This document shows, one piece after another, positions 26,067-33,341 of a stretch of DNA of 64,000 nucleotides. The translations under genes and the position numbers were made by a program. Location: contig NZ_JZDQ02000003.1 of assembly GCF_000960475.2 (NCBI RefSeq), positions 124,001 to 188,000 of the forward strand, read 5' to 3'. The notes beneath the pieces were generated by a model, which had not been told where the DNA came from, did no database searches, and saw nothing but the letters and a program-made list of their open reading frames with translations. The DNA comes from Nocardioides luteus (GTDB taxonomy: Bacteria; Actinomycetota; Actinomycetes; Propionibacteriales; Nocardioidaceae). How positions within the stretch are numbered: the stretch's first letter is position 1; every line of letters starts with the position of its first letter.

Positions 26067-26099
26067 AAAGACCAAGCCAGACACGGATCTCTGGTCTTT
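26067..26099 (-). terminator. thiL terminator hairpin
   Basis: Read on the minus strand, AAAGACCA pairs with TGGTCTTT, and the run TTTTCGG follows. The hairpin begins at the thiL stop codon. Confidence 0.6.
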
Positions 26100-27055
26100 C
26101 AGAAGTGTGTCCATCCCGCCGGCCCCTCGTAGACCTCACCGTCGACCGTGACCGGTTCCCCACCCGGCTCGCCGATCGTCCCGATGACGGTCCACCCCTG
26201 CGGCAGCTCGACGTCGGGCGGGAACGCCGCGAGCAGCGAGTGGTCCTCTCCCCCACCCAGCACGAACGCGAGCGCGTCGGCACCGGTCGCCGAGGCGACC
26301 GCGTTGAGCTCGTCGGGGATGGTCAGGGCCGCGGTGTGCACGTCGATGGAGACCTCCGAGGCCTCGGCGATGTGGCGCGCCTCGGACAGCAGACCGTCGG
26401 AGACGTCGATCAGCGCCGAAGCGCCGGCGGCCGCGGCGGCGGGGCCGGCTGCGTACGGCGGCTGGGGGCGGCGGTAGGCGTCGACGAGCACGCGCGGTGA
26501 CCGGAACCCCCGCTTGAGGATCGCCAGGCCCGCTGCGGCCCATCCCTGGCGGCCGCACAGGGCGAGTACGTCACCGGGCTCCGCCCCCGAGCGGAGGACC
26601 GGAGCCTGGGCGACCGCGCCGATGGCGGTCACCGAGATGACGATCTGGTCGGCGCCGGTGACGTCGCCGCCGACGACGGAGGCGCCCACCAGCGAGCACT
26701 CCGCGGCGAACCCCTCCGCGAAGTCGACGGCCCACTCCGCGGGCAGATCCGACGGCACCGCGAGCCCGAGGGTCATCGAGTGCGCCACGCCGCCCATCGC
26801 GGCGATGTCGGCGAGGTTCTGCCCCGCCGCCCGGTGGCCGATGTGGGAGGCCTCGGCCCAGTCGCGCCGGAAGTGGCGGCCCTCGACGAGCAGGTCGGTC
26901 GAGACCACGACGTGACCCTGCTTGACCCGCAGCAGCGCCGCGTCGTCGCCGGGGCCGACCAGCACGTGCTCCCCCTGTGCGAAGTGCTTGGTCATCTCGG
27001 TGATCAGCCCGAACTCACCGACGTCGGCGAGTGTCGTGTCCCTCGGAAAAGCCAT
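26099..27055 (-). CDS. thiL: Thiamine-monophosphate kinase
   Basis: 318-aa enzyme that phosphorylates thiamine monophosphate to the diphosphate cofactor. Motifs include VGPGDDAALL near residue 35, VVSTDLLVEGRHF and NLADIAAMGG, all typical of the PurM/ThiL fold, plus ALIDVSDGLLSEA. I start at ATG 27053-27055 (MAFPRDTTLADVGEFGLI), which matches the family N-terminus. GGGAGGG lies a little far upstream. A GTG at 27100 would add 15 residues. No thiamine riboswitch is visible. Confidence 0.92.
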   Translation of the reverse strand: MAFPRDTTLADVGEFGLITEMTKHFAQGEHVLVGPGDDAALLRVKQGHVVVSTDLLVEGRHFRRDWAEASHIGHRAAGQNLADIAAMGGVAHSMTLGLAVPSDLPAEWAVDFAEGFAAECSLVGASVVGGDVTGADQIVISVTAIGAVAQAPVLRSGAEPGDVLALCGRQGWAAAGLAILKRGFRSPRVLVDAYRRPQPPYAAGPAAAAAGASALIDVSDGLLSEARHIAEASEVSIDVHTAALTIPDELNAVASATGADALAFVLGGGEDHSLLAAFPPDVELPQGWTVIGTIGEPGGEPVTVDGEVYEGPAGWTHF

Positions 27056-27209
27056 ACCTGTATCCAACCCTCCCGGCGATGCGCGGAGATACCGGGACAC
27101 GCATCACTCGTCTTATCCCCAGGGTCGGTGTAGGTCGAGCGACAGATAACGCGATAGGTTACATGCCTGACGTTGTGCCAAGGAAGGCACGGAGAACAGG
27201 AGCAGCACC

Positions 27210-27446
27210 ATGGTCGTACAGGCGTACATCCTCATCCAGACCGACGTCGGCAAGGCCGCAGAGGTCGCCACCGAGATCGGCAAGATCCAGGGCGTGACCC
27301 TGGCTGAGGACGTCACCGGTCCGTACGACGTGATCGTCCGCGCCGAGGCCCGTAACGTCGACGAGCTCGGCAAGATGGTCGTGGCTCGCGTCCAGAGCCT
27401 CGAAGGCATCACCCGCACCCTGACCTGCCCGGTCGTCCACATCTGA
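27210..27446 (+). CDS. Stand-alone Lrp/AsnC ligand-binding (RAM) domain protein
   Basis: 78 aa, only the C-terminal RAM domain of Lrp/AsnC regulators and no helix-turn-helix. It reads MVVQAYILIQTDVGKAAEV, then GPYDVIVRAEARNVDELGKM and TCPVVHI. Such short proteins bind amino acids and form rings. They sit between ddl and thiL in many actinobacteria. ATG follows AGGAG. Three hairpins follow downstream. Confidence 0.88.
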   Translation: MVVQAYILIQTDVGKAAEVATEIGKIQGVTLAEDVTGPYDVIVRAEARNVDELGKMVVARVQSLEGITRTLTCPVVHI

Positions 27447-27457
27447 GATTCCGAGCC

Positions 27458-27481
27458 TTGTCCGGAGCTTGCTCCGGACAA
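27458..27481 (+). terminator. Hairpin after the Lrp-type gene
   Basis: Inverted repeat TTGTCCGGAGC / GCTCCGGACAA with only TT between the arms, 11 nt after the stop. Probably a terminator. It is followed by two more hairpins. Confidence 0.6.
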
Positions 27482-27503
27482 ACGCGAGGAGGTCGAGCGA
27501 GCG

Positions 27504-27546
27504 CGCGGCTGAGCTTGCGAAGCCGCGACTGCGGGTCGAGACCCGC
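27504..27546. repeat. Two further hairpins upstream of the Ddl-like gene
   Basis: CGCGGCT (27504-27510) pairs with AGCCGCG (27521-27527). GCGGGTC (27531-27537) pairs with GACCCGC (27540-27546) and is followed by GTTTCC. They could be extra terminator arms or part of a dispersed intergenic repeat. Confidence 0.45.
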
Positions 27547-27585
27547 GTTTCCAATAACTCTTTCGCCGTCTGTTAGAACGAACTC

Positions 27586-28542
27586 ATGAGCACACCTCCT
27601 CTTTCCGGACCCGTCGCCGTCATCGCCGGTGGGTTGAGCCACGAGCGCGACGTGTCGCTGGCCTCGGGCCGCAACCTCGTGCGCGAGCTGTCGGCGCTGG
27701 GCGTGGAGGTGGCTGCGTACGACTTCGACCGGGCGCTGCTGCACAACCTCGAGCGCGACAAGGCGGTCGTGGCGCTGCCGGCTCTGCACGGCCAGTTCGG
27801 TGAGGACGGCGAGATCCAGACGCTCCTGGAGCTGATCGGGATCCCGTACGTCGGCACCGTCTCGACCTCCTGCCGCGTCGCGTTCGACAAGACGGCCGCC
27901 CGCGAGCTCCTGCGCCGCGGGGGCATCCCGGTGCCGGACTCGGTCTCGCTGTCGTCCACGACGTTCCGCGACGTCGGCGCGCCGGTGCTGATGGAGCACG
28001 TCATCTCGCGGCTGGGCGAGCGCGTCGTGGTCAAGCCCTCGCGCGGCGGCTCGGCCCTCGGCGTCACCGGCGTCGACGGCCTCTCCGCCCTGCCCGCGGC
28101 CCTGGTCAAGACGTACGCCTACTGCGACGAGGCGCTCATCGAGCGTTTCTACGCCGGGATCGACGTCTCCGTGGTCGTCCACGAGACCGACGAGGGCACC
28201 AAGCCGCTGACGCCGATCGCCATCGACTTCAGCAAGGGCCACGAGTTCGACTTCGCGGCGCGCTACACCGCCGAGTTCGTCGGCTTCGGCCGCCCCGACC
28301 TCCCCGACGCGCTGATCGCCGAGCTCGGCGAGACCGCCGTACGCGCCCACGAGCTGCTCGGCATGCGCGACATCTCCCGCACCGACTTCATGGTCACCCC
28401 CGACGGCAGCTTCGTCGTCCTCGAGGTCGCCATCACCCCCGGTGCCACCGAGACCAGCGTCTTCCCCTTCGCCGCCAAGCACGACGGCACCTCCATGGGC
28501 GAAGTCACCCTCGCCCTCCTCAAGCGCGCCCTCTCCCGCTGA
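27586..28542 (+). CDS. Divergent D-alanine--D-alanine ligase-like ATP-grasp protein
   Basis: 318-aa ATP-grasp protein of the Ddl family: AGGLSHERDVSLASG at the N-terminus, ALHGQFGEDGEIQ, VVKPSRGGSALGV (ATP loop) and DFMVTPDGSFVVLEV. The metal motif, normally E-x-N-(T)-x-PG, reads EVAITPGATETS, so the magnesium-binding Asn is Ala. Catalytic activity or substrate may therefore differ. It sits beside the Lrp-type gene and thiL, where ddl normally lies. A second Ddl-like gene lies at 29866-30981. One element of the ~79-nt repeat family begins 13 nt after its stop. Confidence 0.75.
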   Translation: MSTPPLSGPVAVIAGGLSHERDVSLASGRNLVRELSALGVEVAAYDFDRALLHNLERDKAVVALPALHGQFGEDGEIQTLLELIGIPYVGTVSTSCRVAFDKTAARELLRRGGIPVPDSVSLSSTTFRDVGAPVLMEHVISRLGERVVVKPSRGGSALGVTGVDGLSALPAALVKTYAYCDEALIERFYAGIDVSVVVHETDEGTKPLTPIAIDFSKGHEFDFAARYTAEFVGFGRPDLPDALIAELGETAVRAHELLGMRDISRTDFMVTPDGSFVVLEVAITPGATETSVFPFAAKHDGTSMGEVTLALLKRALSR

Positions 28543-28555
28543 CGCGGGCGGGCGT

Positions 28556-28634
28556 GGGATACCCGGCCGGCCGGGTATCCCTGGACTGGGCAGGCACTGA
28601 AACACCCGCCAAGTCCACGAAGTGCCCGTCATGT
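28556..28634 (+). repeat. Palindromic ~79-nt element, copy A
   Basis: Starts with a perfect 26-bp palindrome (arms GGGATACCCGGCC / GGCCGGGTATCCC) followed by a 53-nt tail containing GGCACTGAAAC and GAAGTGCCCGTCATGT. The tail aligns without gaps to copies B (29769-29847, inverted) and C (45834-45912). It begins 13 nt after the stop of the Ddl-like gene. Confidence 0.8.
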
Positions 28635-28673
28635 GTCCCCGAGAATCTCGCCATTCGGCTGTCGGGGTCTGCG

Positions 28674-29636
28674 TCAAGCCGCCGAGCGCGCAAAAGCAGC
28701 CCGAATCTTGGCGGCAACCCGCTCCGGGTTGGATAGGTCAGCCCAGGTCAGTCGAATGCACCGCCAACCGGTGAGGTCCTCGATCATCTCCTGTCGACGT
28801 TTCTCTCTCAGCACGACGTCGGTGGCCGACTCGCCCTCGCGCAGCAGTTCCTGATACTTGATGCGCCCGTCGAATTCGACCCAGACTCCGTGCTCAGGCC
28901 ACGCGAAATCGAGCCGAGCGACGATGTTTCCGGACTCGTCGTTCACCTCGTACTGAGGGCATGGCATGGGTAGGCCTTGAGCAAAGCACAGATGGAGCAC
29001 CCTTCCTTCACCGACCGACTCGATGCGTCCGTCCGCGAGCCGGAGAACCAGATCAGTAGTCAGAGTCTGGGGCCAGCGATCAATCGTGCCGGCGTACCGC
29101 TGGACGAGCTGTTCCATCGTGACCAGCCTGCGATGGAGGAAGCAGCTCGCCAAGACGAGGCCGACCTCAACTCGTGCCATGGTGGTGACCTCGAGCAGCG
29201 CCCGCACCGGCGAAGTGACGTCGACATCACCGAGGCGAATGACATCACTCTCGATCAAGCGCCCACGGTGCTGCTGGATGCCGGCTTCCTTGCGCCCACT
29301 TCTTCCATCTCGCCTCGTCAGGTGCAGGTGGTGCAGGTCGAGCCCCCAGGTCGGGACCGTTTCTGGGTAGAGGGTGATCGCAGAGGCGTGGGAGATCACC
29401 ACCTCCGTCTTCGCCTGCTTCACCGCGGCCCTTGCACGCACGGCATGCCTTGAGCGCTCATCGAGTGCCGCGTACGGCGCAGCGTTCACATACGCCCCGC
29501 GGCGGGCGCGAGAAAACTGGCCTGATCGGACTGCTCGCAGGATCCCGGCATCGTCGTATCCGGACGCGAGCAGTTCCCGCCGCAGCTGGATGGGCATGAG
29601 ACGTACATCATCTGGTTCGAGATTCATGCCGCTCAC
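28674..29636 (-). CDS. AbiEi-type winged-helix protein with DUF559/Vsr-like nuclease domain
   Basis: 320-aa protein. The N-terminus (RELLASGYDDAGILRAVRSGQFSR in part) resembles the AbiEi antitoxin winged helix. The C-terminus has IVARLDFAWPEHGVWVEFDG, then a Lys-Tyr, then EKRRQEMIEDLTGWRCIRLTW, the pattern of DUF559/Vsr-like PD-(D/E)XK nucleases (D-x8-E-x-D). Such proteins are common and uncharacterised in actinobacteria. No AbiEii toxin partner is adjacent. GC is visibly lower than in all neighbours, and the gene lies between inverted copies of the ~79-nt element, which suggests transfer. GTG 29636 is used. ATG 29627 is equally possible. No ribosome site is clear. Confidence 0.7.
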   Translation of the reverse strand: MSGMNLEPDDVRLMPIQLRRELLASGYDDAGILRAVRSGQFSRARRGAYVNAAPYAALDERSRHAVRARAAVKQAKTEVVISHASAITLYPETVPTWGLDLHHLHLTRRDGRSGRKEAGIQQHRGRLIESDVIRLGDVDVTSPVRALLEVTTMARVEVGLVLASCFLHRRLVTMEQLVQRYAGTIDRWPQTLTTDLVLRLADGRIESVGEGRVLHLCFAQGLPMPCPQYEVNDESGNIVARLDFAWPEHGVWVEFDGRIKYQELLREGESATDVVLREKRRQEMIEDLTGWRCIRLTWADLSNPERVAAKIRAAFARSAA

Positions 29637-29768
29637 ACTGGCGATGACCTACGACATTTTCGGGCTGCCAAACTGCCGCTGTGGATAACTCGATCTCCAG
29701 ATGGAGCTGTGGAGACCGATCGGCCCACGACCCACGGAGTTGGGCCACAGGTTGAGACGTTCAGAGCA

Positions 29769-29847
29769 ACATGACAGTCACTTCATGTACTTGACGGCCG
29801 TTTCAGTGCCCGTCATGCCTAGGGATACCCGGTCAACCGGGTATCCC
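29769..29847 (-). repeat. Palindromic ~79-nt element, copy B (inverted)
   Basis: On the minus strand: arms GGGATACCCGG / CCGGGTATCCC with TTGA between, then a 53-nt tail with GGGCACTGAAAC and GAAGTGACTGTCATGT. About 40 of 53 tail positions match copy A. The palindrome extends outward as CTAGGG...CCCTAG (29819-29850). It begins 15-18 nt after the stop of the Ddl-like gene at 29866-30981. Confidence 0.8.
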
Positions 29848-29865
29848 TAGCCCGCCGACTCGGCC

Positions 29866-30981
29866 TCAGCTCAGGCCGGTGAGCTTGCCGGCGATGCCGC
29901 CGGCGGCCTTGAGGGCGACGCCCTCCTCGAAGTTCCGGGTGACCTGGGGGACGTGCTTCTCGGCCTCGGCGATGGCGCTGGTGAGCACCTCGGAGGCCGG
30001 GGTGTCGGGCCACAGGTAGAGCGAGAGGGCGCCGGGGATGGAGTTGACCTCGTTGATGTAGACCTCGCCCTTGCCGTCGGAGAGGAAGTCGATGCGGAGG
30101 ATGCCGGTCAGGCCGGTGAGCTCCACGACGCGTACGGCGAGGTCCTTGATCTGCTTGGTGACCGACTCCTCGACCTGGGCCGGGAACTCGCGCGGGGACG
30201 AGGAGAGACCGTCGGTGTGGACGTACTTGGCGGAGTAGTCGTACATCTTCGCCTCGTCCGAGCGCAGCGGGCGCTCGATGTCGCTCACGGCGACCTCGGG
30301 CGCGGTGCGCACCGAGGCGTTGAGGTCGAAGAGGTCGGGACGGTACGGCTCGACGACCGCGCCGGCACGCAGGTGCGGCGAGGTGTTGAGGAGCGCCAGG
30401 CCGGTCTCGTAGTCGTCGACGACCTCGATGCCGATCGAGGAGCCACCGAAGCGCGGCTTGACGATGTAGGGGCCCTCGAAGGACGGGGCGGCGTAGCGGG
30501 AGAGCAGCTCGCGCTGAAGGGACGGCAGGCCGGCGTTGAGCATGACCGCGCCGAAGGCGAGCTTGTCCATGCCGAGGGCGGCCGAGGCGGGGGTGGCGCC
30601 GGTCGCCTTCAGCCCGGCGAGCTCGAAGAGCCACTGGATGCCGCCGGCCTCGCCCGCGCCGCCGTGGAAGGCGGAGAGGATCGGGCCGGTCTCCAGACGC
30701 TTGCCGCCGCCGAAGCCGCCGACGGTGTAGAAGCCGTCGCCCTTCTCGGTGCCGAGGCGGAACTCGACGGCCTTGGAGCCCTTCGGCTCGCCGCCGAGGA
30801 AGTCACGCGCCTCCTGCTTGGCGGGCACCAGGAACCACTTGTCCGAGCGCGCCCAGTAGAGGCACGTCACCTCGACGCCCGCACCGGAGAGGACCCGCTC
30901 GGCCTGCAGGCCGGTGAGGATGCTGATGTCGTGCTCGGCGCTGGGACCGCCGAAGACGATGGTGGCCTTGGTTACGCTCAT
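29866..30981 (-). CDS. D-alanine--D-alanine ligase family protein (cassette-associated)
   Basis: 371-aa ATP-grasp ligase of the Ddl family. It has VFGGPSAEHDISILTG, SAFHGGAGEAGGIQ, IVKPRFGGSSIGIEV and GILRIDFLSDGKGEVYINEVNSI in part. The metal-binding Asn is kept (EVNSIPGALSLYLW). The following residues differ from the usual PGFT or PGMT-x-x-S that line the second D-Ala pocket. It would join two small amino or hydroxy acids, not necessarily D-Ala. ATG follows AGGAG, 20 nt after the MurF-like gene, so it is the third gene of a hydrolase/MurF-like/Ddl operon. Confidence 0.75.
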   Translation of the reverse strand: MSVTKATIVFGGPSAEHDISILTGLQAERVLSGAGVEVTCLYWARSDKWFLVPAKQEARDFLGGEPKGSKAVEFRLGTEKGDGFYTVGGFGGGKRLETGPILSAFHGGAGEAGGIQWLFELAGLKATGATPASAALGMDKLAFGAVMLNAGLPSLQRELLSRYAAPSFEGPYIVKPRFGGSSIGIEVVDDYETGLALLNTSPHLRAGAVVEPYRPDLFDLNASVRTAPEVAVSDIERPLRSDEAKMYDYSAKYVHTDGLSSSPREFPAQVEESVTKQIKDLAVRVVELTGLTGILRIDFLSDGKGEVYINEVNSIPGALSLYLWPDTPASEVLTSAIAEAEKHVPQVTRNFEEGVALKAAGGIAGKLTGLS

Positions 30982-31001
30982 GGTGAAAGCTCCTGGGGGT
31001 C

Positions 31002-32492
31002 CTACGCGTAGTGGTCGGGGAGGTCGTTCTCGTACAGCACCACGTCGCCCTCCTTGGCCGCGGTCAACGCGTGATCCGCTGCCGCCTTACGGCTCTCGAA
31101 CGCAGTGGTTCGCGCAGGCTCCCCCGCCCGCAGCGCTTTTCGGTTGGTGCGACCGACGATGCACAGGCGCATCTTGTCGGAGGCCGTGGCAGCCTGCGCG
31201 AACTCCATGTTGCGCGCGGCCTGCTCGGTGCCCAGCTCGACCATACCGGGCGTGATGGTCCAGACCGTGCCCGACTCCCCTGCCAGCCGCTTCGCCTTCG
31301 CGAGCGCGGCGGCGGCGCCGGTCGGGTTGGAGTTGAAGGTGTCGTCGATGACCCAGACGCCGCCGGGGGTCTTGTTGGCCTCGGCGCGGTGGGGCGTGCC
31401 GGGGATCGAGGCCAGCCGCTGGGTGATCGTCTCGATCGGGACCTCGACGGCGAGGGCGAGGCCGACGGCGATCGCCACGTTTATCGGGTGCCCGACCTCG
31501 TCGGGGAGCTCGACGGCGTACGTCTCGTTGTTGATGGTGAGCGCGCCGTCGGTGACCACGACCTCGGCGGCGGTGCCCGGGATCGCGGAGCAGGCGATGA
31601 CGCGCTTGCTGGCGCGGAGGTTCTCGGCGATGAGGGCGAGCTCGGGTACGTCGATGTTCAGCACCACCGTGGAGGCCTTCGGAAGGATCTCCGACTTGGC
31701 CTTCACGATCGTCTCGCGCGACTTCATCCGCTCCAGGTGGGCCTCGCCGATCGTGGTGATCGCGGCGACCTCGGGCGGGAAGATCTCGGTCAGCTCGGCG
31801 ATCTCGCCGGGGCCGTACGTCCCCATCTCGGCCACGAAGATGTCCGTGCCGGGCTGGAGACGGTCGTTGACCGCCCGGGAGAGACCCATCGCGTTGTTGA
31901 AGCTCGCCGGGGAGGCCAGCGTCGACCAGCGGCCCTGCATCAGGTGGGTGGCGTAGTTCTTCGTCGACGTCTTGCCGTAGGAGCCGGTGATCGCGACGAT
32001 CTTCGGGTTGACCTTCTTGATCGTGGCAGCGGCCTGCACCTGCCACTTCTTCGCCATCGCCTTCTCGATCGGCCACATGATCGCCAGCGCGGCCTCGGCC
32101 AGCGGGACCGCGAGGATCGGGAGCAGGCCGGCCGCGGCCGGGACGAACAGCGCGATCAGGACGGTGACGACGGCGTGCAGCACGAGGAGCACGCCGGCCA
32201 GGCGCTTGACGCGGTCGGTCCACACAAGCCGCTTCGCGCCGGTGAACGACATGCCCACGGGCCAGCCGAGGAACAGCAGCGCCCCGATGACCGCGCCGTA
32301 GGGCAGCACGAACGAGGCCAGGCAGACCACGATGACCGCGCCGAGCAGGATCGCCTCGACCGGGCGGGCCTTGATCCAGATCCACTCGATCGCGAACAAC
32401 CGCGTCGGCTCGTAGTGCTCACGCTGAGCGACCCGCAGCCAGCGGTAGTAGGAGACCAGGGTCAGCGCGGAGGTGACCAGGACGATCCACAT
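31002..32492 (-). CDS. Membrane-anchored MurF-like Mur ligase family protein
   Basis: 496-aa protein. Residues ~1-145 hold four to five hydrophobic segments in place of the UDP-sugar-binding N-terminal domain of MurF. Then comes a Mur ligase ATPase core: VAITGSYGKTSTKNYATHL (P-loop), ASFNNAMGLSRAV, IFVAEMGTYGPGEIAEL, GEAHLERM, and the C-terminal domain with GTPHRAE and DDTFNSNPTGAAAAL. It would link an amino acid or dipeptide to a carboxylate at the membrane using ATP. The neighbouring Ddl-like gene may supply the dipeptide. It lies 23 nt after the hydrolase gene. True MurF has no such membrane domain, so I do not call it murF. Confidence 0.75.
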   Translation of the reverse strand: MWIVLVTSALTLVSYYRWLRVAQREHYEPTRLFAIEWIWIKARPVEAILLGAVIVVCLASFVLPYGAVIGALLFLGWPVGMSFTGAKRLVWTDRVKRLAGVLLVLHAVVTVLIALFVPAAAGLLPILAVPLAEAALAIMWPIEKAMAKKWQVQAAATIKKVNPKIVAITGSYGKTSTKNYATHLMQGRWSTLASPASFNNAMGLSRAVNDRLQPGTDIFVAEMGTYGPGEIAELTEIFPPEVAAITTIGEAHLERMKSRETIVKAKSEILPKASTVVLNIDVPELALIAENLRASKRVIACSAIPGTAAEVVVTDGALTINNETYAVELPDEVGHPINVAIAVGLALAVEVPIETITQRLASIPGTPHRAEANKTPGGVWVIDDTFNSNPTGAAAALAKAKRLAGESGTVWTITPGMVELGTEQAARNMEFAQAATASDKMRLCIVGRTNRKALRAGEPARTTAFESRKAAADHALTAAKEGDVVLYENDLPDHYA

Positions 32493-32515
32493 GCTTCTTC
32501 TTCAGCCCCTCAGAT

Positions 32516-33253
32516 TCAGTTCGTACGAAGTTCGTCGATGGCGCCTCGAAGGCTCTTGACCAACCCGGCGTCGAGCAGGTGCGCGGAGCCCGGGACGATC
32601 TCCAGGGTCGCGTTGTCGCCCAGGATCTCCATCGCCTCGCCGGGCATCCAGACCGGGGCGGCGGTGTCGTTCTCGCCCCAGATCAGGCGGACCGGGAGGT
32701 CCTTCGGGATGGCCGCCAGCTGGTCACCGTAGGACTCGTTGACGACCTTCACGAAGATGTCGCGGACGATGCCCTTGGCGTTGCGGTAGTCGGTCGAGCC
32801 GTACTTCTCGCGCAGCGCCTCCATCCTGGCCTCCGGGATCAGTCCCTTGCCGTGGAGCCAGCGGCCGATCCGGTAGGCGAGCTTGGGCTTCCCGCCGGTC
32901 TTCGGACGGAACAGCGGCACCCCGGTGAGGACGACGCCGCGGACGAGCTCGGGACGGGTCGCGGCGAGCTGGATGGCCACCCGGCCACCGAAGCTGTGAC
33001 CGACGAGCACCGGACGGTCGAGGGTCTCCAGGATCTGGGCGAGCCACGCGGCGTAGTCCGCGGAGCCCCAGACCTCGTCCGGGGCCGGCGTGGCGCCGAA
33101 TCCGGGCTGGTCGAGCGCGAGCGCGTCCAGGCCGGCGAGCGTCGAGCCCCAGTCGCTGCGGTTGCGCGCCCAGCCGTGCAGGGCCACGACGGTGGCAGCA
33201 TCCTTGCCGTGCTTCTCACCGAAGGCACGTCCATCCAGCAGGGTCGTCAACAC
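32516..33253 (-). CDS. Alpha/beta-fold hydrolase
   Basis: 245-aa hydrolase. HGWARNRSDW gives the oxyanion strand, VGHSFGGRVAIQLA the nucleophile Ser, LIWGENDTAAPVW the acid and VPGSAHLLD the catalytic His. Substrate unknown. The GTG at 33251-33253 follows AAGG. The frame is open to 33343 but those residues look non-coding. It is the first gene of a three-gene operon with the MurF-like and Ddl-like ligases, so it may cleave or load an ester or amide in the same pathway. Confidence 0.75.
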   Translation of the reverse strand: MLTTLLDGRAFGEKHGKDAATVVALHGWARNRSDWGSTLAGLDALALDQPGFGATPAPDEVWGSADYAAWLAQILETLDRPVLVGHSFGGRVAIQLAATRPELVRGVVLTGVPLFRPKTGGKPKLAYRIGRWLHGKGLIPEARMEALREKYGSTDYRNAKGIVRDIFVKVVNESYGDQLAAIPKDLPVRLIWGENDTAAPVWMPGEAMEILGDNATLEIVPGSAHLLDAGLVKSLRGAIDELRTN

Positions 33254-33341
33254 GGCCGCAACCTTATCCGGGACCGCACGCCGACCCGTAACCGCGCGGC
33301 GTGTGAGACCCGTCGACGGAGGGGGCAATAGGGTCGAAGGC

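Noticed and set aside
27056..27209. Thiamine (TPP) riboswitch near thiL
   Set aside because: I could not find the conserved TPP core on either strand, and thiL here reads away from this region with only a short leader.
28556..29850. CRISPR-like array from the repeated palindromes
   Set aside because: Only two inverted copies with a gene between them. No regular spacers and no cas genes.
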